Shown one piece after another: positions 1 to 6,733 of a stretch of 64,000 nucleotides of DNA. The DNA is from Kiloniella majae (GTDB lineage: Bacteria; Pseudomonadota; Alphaproteobacteria; Kiloniellales; Kiloniellaceae): NCBI RefSeq assembly GCF_002118315.1, contig NZ_MTSZ01000008.1, forward strand, positions 62,001 to 126,000, written 5' to 3'. How positions within the stretch are numbered: position 1 is the stretch's first letter; the number at the start of each line of letters is the position of its first letter. The notes under the pieces were generated by a model, which saw nothing but the letters and a program-made list of their open reading frames with translations, made no database searches and was not told the origin of the DNA. Both the position numbers and the translations under genes were made by a program.

Positions 1-720
1 GTTCACGGCATCAAGTTTTGCATTCAAATCGCGCCAAAACATATTTAACCTGCTCTTTGTCAGAATGTAGTAGTCCGATGTGGTGATCGCTTCTTGAAAG
101 GTAAAGTAATCACAGAGCATTCGATTAATGTCATGCGCCATTAGATCTCCTCTCTCTGGCCCCAAAGGAATAAGACCATCTATGCGATCTTCATAATGGG
201 AATAAAACCGCGTGCTTTCGAAATTTTGCTCATCAATTAATATTTCTCCAAAATACCCGTTTAACCAAATCATCACATGACTGTCAGGAAAATTATCCAT
301 TAGAGACCTGTAACTATTGAGAGCTTCTGCCTCCGAAGCTCCCCCCACTATAATCGAATGTAATAAGGTTCTTTTTCCAAAAGATCGTGCTTCATCCAAG
401 AAGCCTTTTTCTTTCAAGGCTTCACAAATGCATAGGTAAGATCTGCTTCCGCAATCCACGATGACTTCTGTTTCATCGTCAGTTCTCAAAATCATATTAA
501 AAAGGCTATCAATAGATTTGGGGTCAGCGGGATCATCACAATAGATATCAAACCATTTGGTATGGAAGACTTGGTATCTTGATAAGGTTCCCCCACCAGG
601 CTCTGTACTCACGCAAAGAACTTTTTTATTCCGCGCGATATAGTGCTGAGTTAAAAGAGATGCTGTAAAGGAAGTACCAACACCTCCTTTGCCGTTTAAG
701 AAAAAATGAATTGTCCCCAT
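1..720 (-). CDS. TraL-like conjugal transfer ATPase (ParA/MinD fold), C-terminus beyond the window
   Basis: An open minus-strand frame runs from an ATG at 720 to the left edge (240 codons, no stop). A GGAG sits about nine bases before the ATG. The N-terminus MGTIHFFLNGKGGVGTS is a deviant Walker A of the ParA/MinD class. Later motifs, such as IIVGGASEAEALNSYRSL, VMIWLNGYFGE and DYFTFQEAI, resemble TraL of the IncP transfer region, a cytoplasmic ATPase-like protein needed for conjugation. The usual second P-loop lysine (GKGGVGKS) is a threonine here, which may abolish or alter ATP hydrolysis. It follows repA, separated by iteron-like repeats. A plain ParA partition protein is the alternative; the TraL resemblance is by eye. 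Confidence 0.7.
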   Translation of the reverse strand, partial: MGTIHFFLNGKGGVGTSFTASLLTQHYIARNKKVLCVSTEPGGGTLSRYQVFHTKWFDIYCDDPADPKSIDSLFNMILRTDDETEVIVDCGSRSYLCICEALKEKGFLDEARSFGKRTLLHSIIVGGASEAEALNSYRSLMDNFPDSHVMIWLNGYFGEILIDEQNFESTRFYSHYEDRIDGLIPLGPERGDLMAHDINRMLCDYFTFQEAITTSDYYILTKSRLNMFWRDLNAKLDAVN

Positions 721-769
721 AATTATTCTCCAACTACAGGTTATTTAAATATAAGGTGATATAGGTTTG

Positions 770-835
770 CGCGACCAAATGACCGTGAAAATGACGTAAT
801 AACGCGACCGTTTGACCGTGAAGGCGCGACTAAAC
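770..835. repeat. Iteron-like direct repeats between repA and the TraL-like gene
   Basis: CGCGAC occurs at 770, 803 and 825, and TGACCGTGAA at 780 and 813. The spacings are 33 and 22 bp, both whole multiples of about 11 bp, so the repeats face the same side of the helix. The third copy covers the repA stop codon. Phased direct repeats next to a RepA gene are typical of an iteron origin or copy-control locus. Binding by RepA is inferred. Confidence 0.55.
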
Positions 836-1777
836 GTCTGTGGATAGTTTCGCGTTATAAGGAATGGGCGGCGGACTATGTTTCAATATCAATCCCCGGC
901 TCTTTCCCTGTGCGTCAAGGCTCTCACTCACCCGTGCATTGGGATAGATAAGCTTGACCGTTGAAAGCGTGCATATGAACTTCCGACGGAAATCTCTTAG
1001 TCGGGCATAGCCTCGACCAAATTGCCTCCACAACACAGGCCAATAGACGGTATAGGGCCTCTTCAATCTATGTAGACGCTGCGTCAACCAAAGATAAATA
1101 TCCATCGCCAAAGGAGAATGAGACACGGCTGTTACAGCCTTTAGATCTATCGGAACAGCTTGTTTTTGTAATGTCGCCCAATATTCTCGGGAGAGAACAA
1201 ACTCTGCCGACCAAAGTACCCGCGTTTTGGCCAGGGATAACCACATTAAGTCAAAATCGGATACAATATGACCTTGGCTTTGCCGCCCGCTTGAAGCCAT
1301 TCGAATAGTTGCCGTTCCTAAAGCGGATAGCTGATACTTGAATTCGGAAACATCTTGGCCATTTGGCTCTCTATTCAGTACCTTCTTCAAAAAAGCAGTC
1401 ATGGAACGGTTCGGCTTTATGACTGGGGATTGTTGCTTGATAGCCTCTGTACTCAAATGGATTAATGCCAATCTTGCCCGGCTACCATTAGGTAAAGGCA
1501 TTTCTCGCCACTTTTGAGTTCTGGGATCAAAAGCAGATCCTGCCTCTATCTGTAGAGCGGAGTTTCCATTCGTACACTCCCAAACCCGCGTTTCTTCTGG
1601 TAACCGCCGTGTGGGCAGAAAGTTTTGGCACAACGTACTATGTAAAAAGCCAATATCCGCACTTGGACCGGCCAGTAAATCATTTGCAGCACGAGCTACT
1701 CTGCACAATCGCGGATCAAGAAACTTACCGGCACGATCCTTGCCCTCAACAATAATCCTGACGTTCCTATTTCGCAT
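830..1777 (-). CDS. repA: Plasmid replication initiator, RepA family
   Basis: The protein (315 aa from the ATG at 1777) has the layout of the alphaproteobacterial plasmid-encoded RepA family (PF04796 type). Supporting motifs are FLHSTLCQNFLPTRR near the N-terminus, SRARLALIHLSTEAIK, a middle SEFKYQLSAL, and the C-terminal block SPLAMDIYLWLTQRLHRL followed by WRQFGRGY, FRRKF and a final SPPPIPY. Such proteins bind iterons and start plasmid replication. The ATG at 1777 has GGAG nine bases upstream inside the preceding gene and overlaps that gene by 11 bases, so translation is probably coupled. An upstream GTG at 1792 lacks a ribosome site. Its presence in an integrated element suggests that the excised circle can replicate. 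Confidence 0.85.
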   Translation of the reverse strand: MRNRNVRIIVEGKDRAGKFLDPRLCRVARAANDLLAGPSADIGFLHSTLCQNFLPTRRLPEETRVWECTNGNSALQIEAGSAFDPRTQKWREMPLPNGSRARLALIHLSTEAIKQQSPVIKPNRSMTAFLKKVLNREPNGQDVSEFKYQLSALGTATIRMASSGRQSQGHIVSDFDLMWLSLAKTRVLWSAEFVLSREYWATLQKQAVPIDLKAVTAVSHSPLAMDIYLWLTQRLHRLKRPYTVYWPVLWRQFGRGYARLRDFRRKFICTLSTVKLIYPNARVSESLDAQGKSRGLILKHSPPPIPYNAKLSTDV

Positions 1778-2024
1778 TATCGTTTGCTCCACCGGGAGAT
1801 TGTCGACAACGCCCTCTCTTTCGCGGGCGACCGCGTTTGCCTTTTCCGGGATCTATCACCTGATCCTCCAGCCAAGCTTCAATATCATCGACACGGTAAA
1901 CCGCGCTCTTCCCAATAATGGCATAAGCAGGCCCCGCCCCCCGACAAGCGAGCTGCGCAAGAGTCGTAAATTTCACGGGATACCGGTTAGGGACTTCTTT
2001 TCGAGTTAAGTATTTACTGCACAT
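1767..2024 (-). CDS. Excisionase/AlpA-like helix-turn-helix protein
   Basis: An 85-residue basic protein. Residues 6-55 (YLTRKEVPNRYPVKFTTLAQ, then YRVDDIEAWLED) form the winged helix-turn-helix seen in AlpA and excisionase-type proteins (HTH_17 class). The tail is rich in Lys/Arg (GKGKRGRPRKRGR), which suggests extra DNA contact. It is preceded by AGGAG eight bases before the ATG and overlaps repA downstream. In plasmid-like elements a small HTH gene just before repA usually regulates repA or, in integrated elements, helps excision. Which role it has here cannot be told from the sequence. Confidence 0.75.
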   Translation of the reverse strand: MCSKYLTRKEVPNRYPVKFTTLAQLACRGAGPAYAIIGKSAVYRVDDIEAWLEDQVIDPGKGKRGRPRKRGRCRQSPGGANDNAK

Positions 2025-2030
2025 TCAAAT

Positions 2031-2071
2031 CACTCCTAATCAACTGTATTGCAGTCCAATTAGGGTGAGTG
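2031..2071. promoter_or_regulatory. Imperfect inverted repeat upstream of the HTH-repA operon
   Basis: CACTCCTAAT (2031-2040) is mirrored by ATTAGGGTGAGTG (2059-2071) with a small bulge. The left arm covers the ribosome-binding region of the HTH gene. It could be an operator for the HTH protein or an RNA hairpin hiding the start site. Inferred from sequence only. Confidence 0.35.
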
Positions 2072-2180
2072 AATAGGAGCCAAATATGCAAATTGAGAAA
2101 TTTATAAATTTTCTGAATGTTCTATTGTCTTTGTTTATTCGCCATATAAAAATCACAATAAACTAATTAATAGCAAATAC

Positions 2181-3002
2181 TTATGAGATATTTTTTAATA
2201 AATCTTGATACTCAATCTCAATTTCATTTCGCACTGATTTAGGGCTTCTATCAACATCCCATAGCTTAACTATCAATTCAGATACTTCTTCTAACCCACC
2301 TACTCTAGGTTTGTGTAGACCAGCCTTAACAATCCAACATAAATGCTCATAACAAACTTCTTTAATTGGCCTCTCTTTATATCTTCTTCCTCTAGAAGGA
2401 ACTCGATAGTATTCAGTTTCATAGAACTGTTTAACCATGCCCGGTATAATCCCGTGCACTTCGACACAATATCTAATGGCTAGTTCTAATGTCATAGAAA
2501 CTCTGTATACAGCAGCCCACTGTCGCTCACTTAAATCTTCAATTTCGATCTGCTCAGAAACTTCTTTACAACGAAGCTGTATAGTTTTGCCTTCTGTTTG
2601 TTCTATTAAGTTCGGAACTTTTAAATTAGTCCAAGTATATTCATTTAAATAGAGGAGAAAAAGCCACCCAGTTATTGGTGAATCGATACTAGGCCCTTCA
2701 ACTTTATAATCACTAGGATCAGTATCCCATGCGTGCTCCTCAGTAATAAACATATCTGGGCGCCCCATACGTAAAAACCATTGAGTCTTTTTATATTTCT
2801 CTAAGGAAGACGTTTTTGCCCCTTGGTCTAGATACCTTTCCTCAGTAAAGCTCGTTTCTAAATACCTAGCATCCGAGATAAATATTCTGGAATCACCATG
2901 GATCCAATGCTTTAAAAATTTAAAAACTTCCTCACGGACAGAACCTTCACGACTGTTATTGATATAATCGGCAAGCTCACCAATTAAAAAACGTTTTCTC
3001 AC
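2181..3002 (-). CDS. Hypothetical protein, AT-rich orphan cargo gene of the element
   Basis: A 273-residue soluble protein without signal peptide or membrane segments. I recognise no domain. It is rich in charged and aromatic residues; the middle (PITGWLFLLYLNEYTWTNL) is hydrophobic/aromatic and the C-terminal half looks helical (LSERQWAAVYRVSMTLELAI). Base composition is clearly more AT-rich than the chromosomal genes, and the flanking DNA to the attachment site is very AT-rich, as expected for recently acquired cargo. It lies next to the attachment site, a common place for accessory or defence genes, but no function can be assigned. The start at 3002 is an ATG followed by a basic N-terminus (MRKRFLIGEL). 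Confidence is that it is a real gene. Confidence 0.7.
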   Translation of the reverse strand: MRKRFLIGELADYINNSREGSVREEVFKFLKHWIHGDSRIFISDARYLETSFTEERYLDQGAKTSSLEKYKKTQWFLRMGRPDMFITEEHAWDTDPSDYKVEGPSIDSPITGWLFLLYLNEYTWTNLKVPNLIEQTEGKTIQLRCKEVSEQIEIEDLSERQWAAVYRVSMTLELAIRYCVEVHGIIPGMVKQFYETEYYRVPSRGRRYKERPIKEVCYEHLCWIVKAGLHKPRVGGLEEVSELIVKLWDVDRSPKSVRNEIEIEYQDLLKNIS

Positions 3003-3097
3003 GCTATTTCCTTAAAACAATTCTTGGGACAATTTTGGGACAGTGAATTTAGATTCGAATGAAGTTCATTAAACTCAACCAAATTATATTACATTCA

Positions 3098-3143
3098 ATA
3101 TCAATAAGTTAAATAAAATATACTCTGATACCAATAGGTTAAA
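3098..3143. repeat. Pair of 16-bp direct repeats next to the attachment site
   Basis: ATATCAATAAGTTAAA (3098-3113) and ATACCAATAGGTTAAA (3128-3143) differ at two positions and are spaced by 30 bp, about three helical turns. The second ends three bases before the tRNA fragment. The layout resembles integrase arm-type or excisionase sites beside an att core; this role is inferred. Confidence 0.4.
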
Positions 3144-3146
3144 AAG

Positions 3147-3194
3147 GCCCTCCGAAGGCGAAGGTCACAGGTTCGAATCCTGTCGGGTGCGCCA
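3147..3194 (+). other. Attachment site: 3' end of tRNA-Arg(CCG), truncated copy
   Basis: The 48 nt hold a partial anticodon arm with loop CTCCGAA (anticodon CCG), the variable loop, a complete T arm (ACAGG, loop TTCGAAT, CCTGT), the acceptor 3' strand CGGGTGC, discriminator G and an encoded CCA. The sequence to its left does not supply the D arm or 5' acceptor strand, so it is not a working tRNA. A 3' tRNA fragment of this kind is the usual scar (attR) of an element that integrates into a tRNA gene with a tyrosine recombinase. The intact tRNA-Arg should lie at the other end of the element. Confidence 0.85.
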
Positions 3195-3216
3195 ATATTT
3201 CAGGCAAATTTTTCTC

Positions 3217-4137
3217 TTAGACTTTAAAACAATTATCCCGATGCCATCCCAAGAACTTTGGGTGCGGGCGTAATGAGGGGTTTTCAGGCGCAAATGCTCT
3301 CCCGCTGGAATTCACCAGACGTTCAATTTGGATTGGGTCGTTTACTTGTCGTGAGATCAAAATATCTAAATCATCGCTCAATGAAATCAGTCCACGATCA
3401 AACATCCAGTGCACTGTACCGGACAATGCTATTCCATTTCTGACCGTATCAGGGCCGTGTTGGGCCACTGGTTTAATGTGAGCGGCTTCAACCTCTGCTC
3501 TACCGCCACCGTTGATAAGCTGTAATCCAGTAATGGCACAGCGTCTGTCATAAGCATCTAGTACGTGTTTTCGAAACACACGATCCCGCGGGATACGCGA
3601 GATGGTTTGCTCAACTCGAAGACGTTCACTTTCATGGATAAAGCCTGAAGCGTCTTCCGATAAACCGTCCCATGCAGGTAAATCTTTGTTTCGCCCCAAA
3701 GCATCAGCCCGTGGCAGCATATCCGTTTCCTCGGGAAAACCTTGCAAAACAATCTGATTAAAATCAGCATCAGAAATCGGTCGTATCGCCCACTGAATCA
3801 AGCCAGCATTTAAAGACCCATCTTCTTTTCTAAGGTCAGATTCCATAAAACCATTATCTTTTCGAAATGAGACAAACTCTTCGAAAGACAAGAAAGTTCC
3901 CGGCGCAATGCGGGCAATATACATATCCTCGTTCAAGGTATCTGGTTCAATCGCCTCAATCTTGGCTATCGCGTTGTAGCCAAGCCTTCCGCCACCTCCG
4001 CGTGGTTCGTAATAAAGAACCCAATCATTTTCAAAGCGCTTTGCACGTTTCAAATAACGTTTGGGGAACTGATATTGCTCTTCCGGAAAATCGTCGTATT
4101 TTGAATCTGCCCGATGGACAAAAACGCCCTTTGCCAT
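3217..4137 (-). CDS. HNH endonuclease with an N-terminal PUA/SRA-like domain
   Basis: The C-terminal part carries an HNH_2-type nuclease motif: CAITGLQ, then EAAHIKPVAQHGPD, NGIALSGTVHWMFDRGLI. It contains the expected AH, N and H residues. The first 130 residues (from MAKGVFVHRADSKYDDFPEE through RFENDWVLYYEPRG to YIARIAPG) look like a small beta-rich reader domain of the PUA-like class, which in other HNH proteins recognises modified bases. A modification-dependent restriction role is therefore plausible. The gene begins 23 bp outside the tRNA scar, so it is either a host gene at an integration hotspot or part of an older insertion. The ATG at 4137 is used; a GTG at 4146 is possible. Confidence 0.7.
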   Translation of the reverse strand: MAKGVFVHRADSKYDDFPEEQYQFPKRYLKRAKRFENDWVLYYEPRGGGGRLGYNAIAKIEAIEPDTLNEDMYIARIAPGTFLSFEEFVSFRKDNGFMESDLRKEDGSLNAGLIQWAIRPISDADFNQIVLQGFPEETDMLPRADALGRNKDLPAWDGLSEDASGFIHESERLRVEQTISRIPRDRVFRKHVLDAYDRRCAITGLQLINGGGRAEVEAAHIKPVAQHGPDTVRNGIALSGTVHWMFDRGLISLSDDLDILISRQVNDPIQIERLVNSSGRAFAPENPSLRPHPKFLGWHRDNCFKV

Positions 4138-4204
4138 GATCAACACTTATTAGTTGAATAAATCACCTGGAATCACTTTAGGCTGATAAAACTTCCCCTG
4201 CAAT

Positions 4205-4249
4205 TAATTTCACCTGTCATAATTTCACCTGCCATAATTTCACAGTTCA
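4205..4249. repeat. Three tandem 15-bp repeats upstream of the GGDEF-EAL gene
   Basis: The unit TAATTTCACCTGTCA occurs at 4205, 4220 and, less exactly (TAATTTCACAGTTCA), at 4235. It lies in the 252-bp gap between the HNH gene and the GGDEF-EAL gene. A binding site array for a regulator is possible; nothing else is recognised in the gap. Confidence 0.5.
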
Positions 4250-4389
4250 AAATGTAAGAAAAACGCAATGCAACCCATGCTTGTTCATTTCTTGTTCATA
4301 AATTCAAGTGATAATTGAATATACGGGCTTATTTAAGCTTAAGGGTGGTTTTTACGAGCATATCAGGCATTTCCCCAAGGGACGTCACG

Positions 4390-6693
4390 ATGGAGCAGGT
4401 ACCACAGAATTTAAAAACCAAAATTCTAATTGTTGATGATAATGAAGGGGATAGACTGCTTATTGAGGCATTGCTATCTCATTCTTCCAATCAGTTTGAT
4501 TTTCAATGGACTCGGTCAGTTGCCGAAGCCAAGGCAGTTTTGGAAGATAACGCCAATATTCAGGCGGCACTGGTTGATTACAACCTTAACGATGGTAAAG
4601 GGATTGAGCTTTTACAGCATCAATCCAATCAAAACGAACAATGTCCCTGTATCGTGATGACAGGGCTGGAAAGTGCCGAAGTCGATCATGCCGCGATGGA
4701 GGCCGGGGCCGCAGACTTCCTGCCAAAAAATGAGATGACCGGCGTGTTGCTGGAACGAACCATCCGTTATGCCATCGAGCAGGATCAGGTACGACAGACG
4801 CTGCGACAGAAAAATATAGAGCTCAAACGCGCCCAGATGCGACTTGAAGCCCAGAATCTCAGTATCGCCAAGCTTGCCGAACACCTGACAGAAACCGCGC
4901 TGGAAAAAATTGACAAGCTGCGCAAGCACACCAACCTTCCCACCAGTGATCTGCATGACCTGCAAAAAACAAATCGGCTGGCAATCTGGCAGGTAACCTA
5001 TAGCGGTCAAACCCTGTTTATGAACAATGCCATGACCAAGTGGTTCTATCCCTTTTCCGGCGGCGATCAAGCCGACAGAGGTTTCACCAGCAGCGAGGAG
5101 CTCAGTAACATATCCTTTGCCTCCTTCCCCGACTATTTCATTGAGCAGGATCGTGGGCTGGTTGCCACCGAATTGACAAAGTGGCAGCGCGGGCAAGTTA
5201 CAAGCTTTGAAGCTACACTGAGGTTAAAGGACAAGAGATCAAACAAGCTTATCTGCCAAGATCGACACGTGATCGTTTCTGCAGCGACAACAGCCCCCCA
5301 CGATAATCTGGACGACACACTGTTAATCACCATGGTGGACATTACCAAGCGCCGGGTGATCGAAAAAAGCATGCAGGAACTGCTACACCGCGATGATCTG
5401 ACCGGATTGTACAACCGTCTTGCGTTCAACGAGTTCTTACCAACGGCCGTCGCAAATGCAGACCGCAACAATTACATGGTCGGCGTTCTCTATCTGGATA
5501 TAAACGGCTTTAAAAACGTAAACGATACCTATGGTCATCAGATTGGTGACCAGCTTTTGCAAAAGACCGCAAAGAAACTGGATTTCCATACACGGATATC
5601 AGACATAACCGCCCGGCTGAGCGGGGATGAATTTGGCATTATCCTCAACAATCTTCACTGTGAAAATGATGCCGCCGAAGTTGCGCTCAATATTCTAGAG
5701 GGTTTTAAAGATCCAATCACCATTGATGATCAGACCATTCTTATTGATATCAGCATCGGTATTTCACTCTATCCTCTCAACGGGGCTGATCCTGAAACCC
5801 TGATCAGAAATGCCGACCTTGCGCTCTATCGCGCCAAAAAGCTACCCGGAGCAAACTATGGCTTTTTTGACCCGGAAATGCTCAAGAAAATTTCTAACCG
5901 TCGCAATGTTGAACACAGCCTTCGCCTGGCAACCCATAATTTCAAGCAGTTTTCCATTCATTACCAACCACAGGTCAATGCGCTGGATGGGCAGCTTTCC
6001 GGTGTCGAAGCCCTGATCCGCTGGAACCACCCGGAACGCGGCCCTTTGTTACCCGGTGATTTCCTGACCGTTGCGGAACAAACCGGGCTCATTCTACCAA
6101 TTGGCACCTGGGTGCTTAATCAAGCGTGCAAACAGCTGAGAGAATGGCAGCTGGCCAAGCATCCAATCACGTCTCTGGCTGTTAATCTGTCTGCCATACA
6201 GCTTTATCAAGAAGACACCGTCGACAAGATCCGGAAAGCCATTATGCAATCCGGCTGCAACCCTGCCGGGCTAGTTCTGGAATTGACTGAAAACATCGTT
6301 CTCAAAGATCTGATTACCGCTAAAAAAGTCATTAATGAACTACGAAATCTGGATATCCGAATTGCGCTGGATGACTTTGGCACAGGTCATTCTTCGCTTT
6401 CTCTTTTGAAAGAACTTTCGGTTGATATTCTAAAGATAGACCGTTCATTTGTGAAAGATATCCACAGCCACAATCGCAATACCATTATCGTCAAAAACCT
6501 GACCCGAATGGCGCAAGATCTTGGCATTTCCGTTGTTGCAGAAGGCGTAGAAACAGCGGAAGAATTTTCCACAATCAAAGAATGCAAGTGTGAACATATT
6601 CAAGGTTTTCTGTTTGGAAAACCACTTGATCTTGATGCTTTAGAACGGTGGACCAGCAAGAATTTTACACCGGAAACACAAACACTCAATTAA
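4390..6693 (+). CDS. Response regulator with PAS, GGDEF and EAL domains (c-di-GMP turnover)
   Basis: A 767-residue cytoplasmic protein. Residues 10-125 form a receiver with phospho-acceptor Asp63 (ALVDYNL). A coiled coil and a PAS-like region follow. The GGDEF domain has SGDEF preceded, five residues upstream, by the RISD inhibitory (I) site. The EAL domain has EALIRW, DDFGTGHSSLS, KIDRSFV and EGVET. Both catalytic signatures look intact, so the protein may make and break c-di-GMP under control of phosphorylation. The start is the ATG at 4390, with AAGGGA eight bases upstream; an upstream TTG frame extends to 4315 without a ribosome site. It is followed at 40 bp by a sensor kinase, the likely source of its phosphate signal. 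Confidence 0.93.
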   Translation: MEQVPQNLKTKILIVDDNEGDRLLIEALLSHSSNQFDFQWTRSVAEAKAVLEDNANIQAALVDYNLNDGKGIELLQHQSNQNEQCPCIVMTGLESAEVDHAAMEAGAADFLPKNEMTGVLLERTIRYAIEQDQVRQTLRQKNIELKRAQMRLEAQNLSIAKLAEHLTETALEKIDKLRKHTNLPTSDLHDLQKTNRLAIWQVTYSGQTLFMNNAMTKWFYPFSGGDQADRGFTSSEELSNISFASFPDYFIEQDRGLVATELTKWQRGQVTSFEATLRLKDKRSNKLICQDRHVIVSAATTAPHDNLDDTLLITMVDITKRRVIEKSMQELLHRDDLTGLYNRLAFNEFLPTAVANADRNNYMVGVLYLDINGFKNVNDTYGHQIGDQLLQKTAKKLDFHTRISDITARLSGDEFGIILNNLHCENDAAEVALNILEGFKDPITIDDQTILIDISIGISLYPLNGADPETLIRNADLALYRAKKLPGANYGFFDPEMLKKISNRRNVEHSLRLATHNFKQFSIHYQPQVNALDGQLSGVEALIRWNHPERGPLLPGDFLTVAEQTGLILPIGTWVLNQACKQLREWQLAKHPITSLAVNLSAIQLYQEDTVDKIRKAIMQSGCNPAGLVLELTENIVLKDLITAKKVINELRNLDIRIALDDFGTGHSSLSLLKELSVDILKIDRSFVKDIHSHNRNTIIVKNLTRMAQDLGISVVAEGVETAEEFSTIKECKCEHIQGFLFGKPLDLDALERWTSKNFTPETQTLN

Positions 6694-6733
6694 CCAATTT
6701 GACAATAGTATCATGAAAAGAAGCTCGTAAATA

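Larger units (their letters stand above)
1..3194. mobile_element. Right end of a plasmid-like integrative element inserted at a tRNA-Arg gene
   Basis: This stretch combines a TraL-like conjugation ATPase, iteron-like repeats, a plasmid RepA initiator and an excisionase-type HTH gene, and it stops exactly at a 3' tRNA-Arg fragment (3147-3194). Because the fragment reads 5' to 3' on the plus strand, insertion into a plus-strand tRNA gene would leave the intact tRNA at the far left end and this fragment at the right end. The element therefore lies to the left of 3194 and normal chromosome to the right. The integrase gene and most conjugation genes would lie beyond the left edge. The gene set is seen; the integration model is inferred from how tRNA-targeting elements behave. 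Confidence 0.75.

Noticed and set aside
1611-2009. 132-aa plus-strand frame opposite repA and the HTH gene
   Set aside because: It lies antisense to two well-supported genes and has no domain or ribosome site.
3147-3194. Possible complete tRNA-Arg gene
   Set aside because: The D arm, 5' acceptor strand and most of the 5' anticodon stem are missing; it is only the 3' end.
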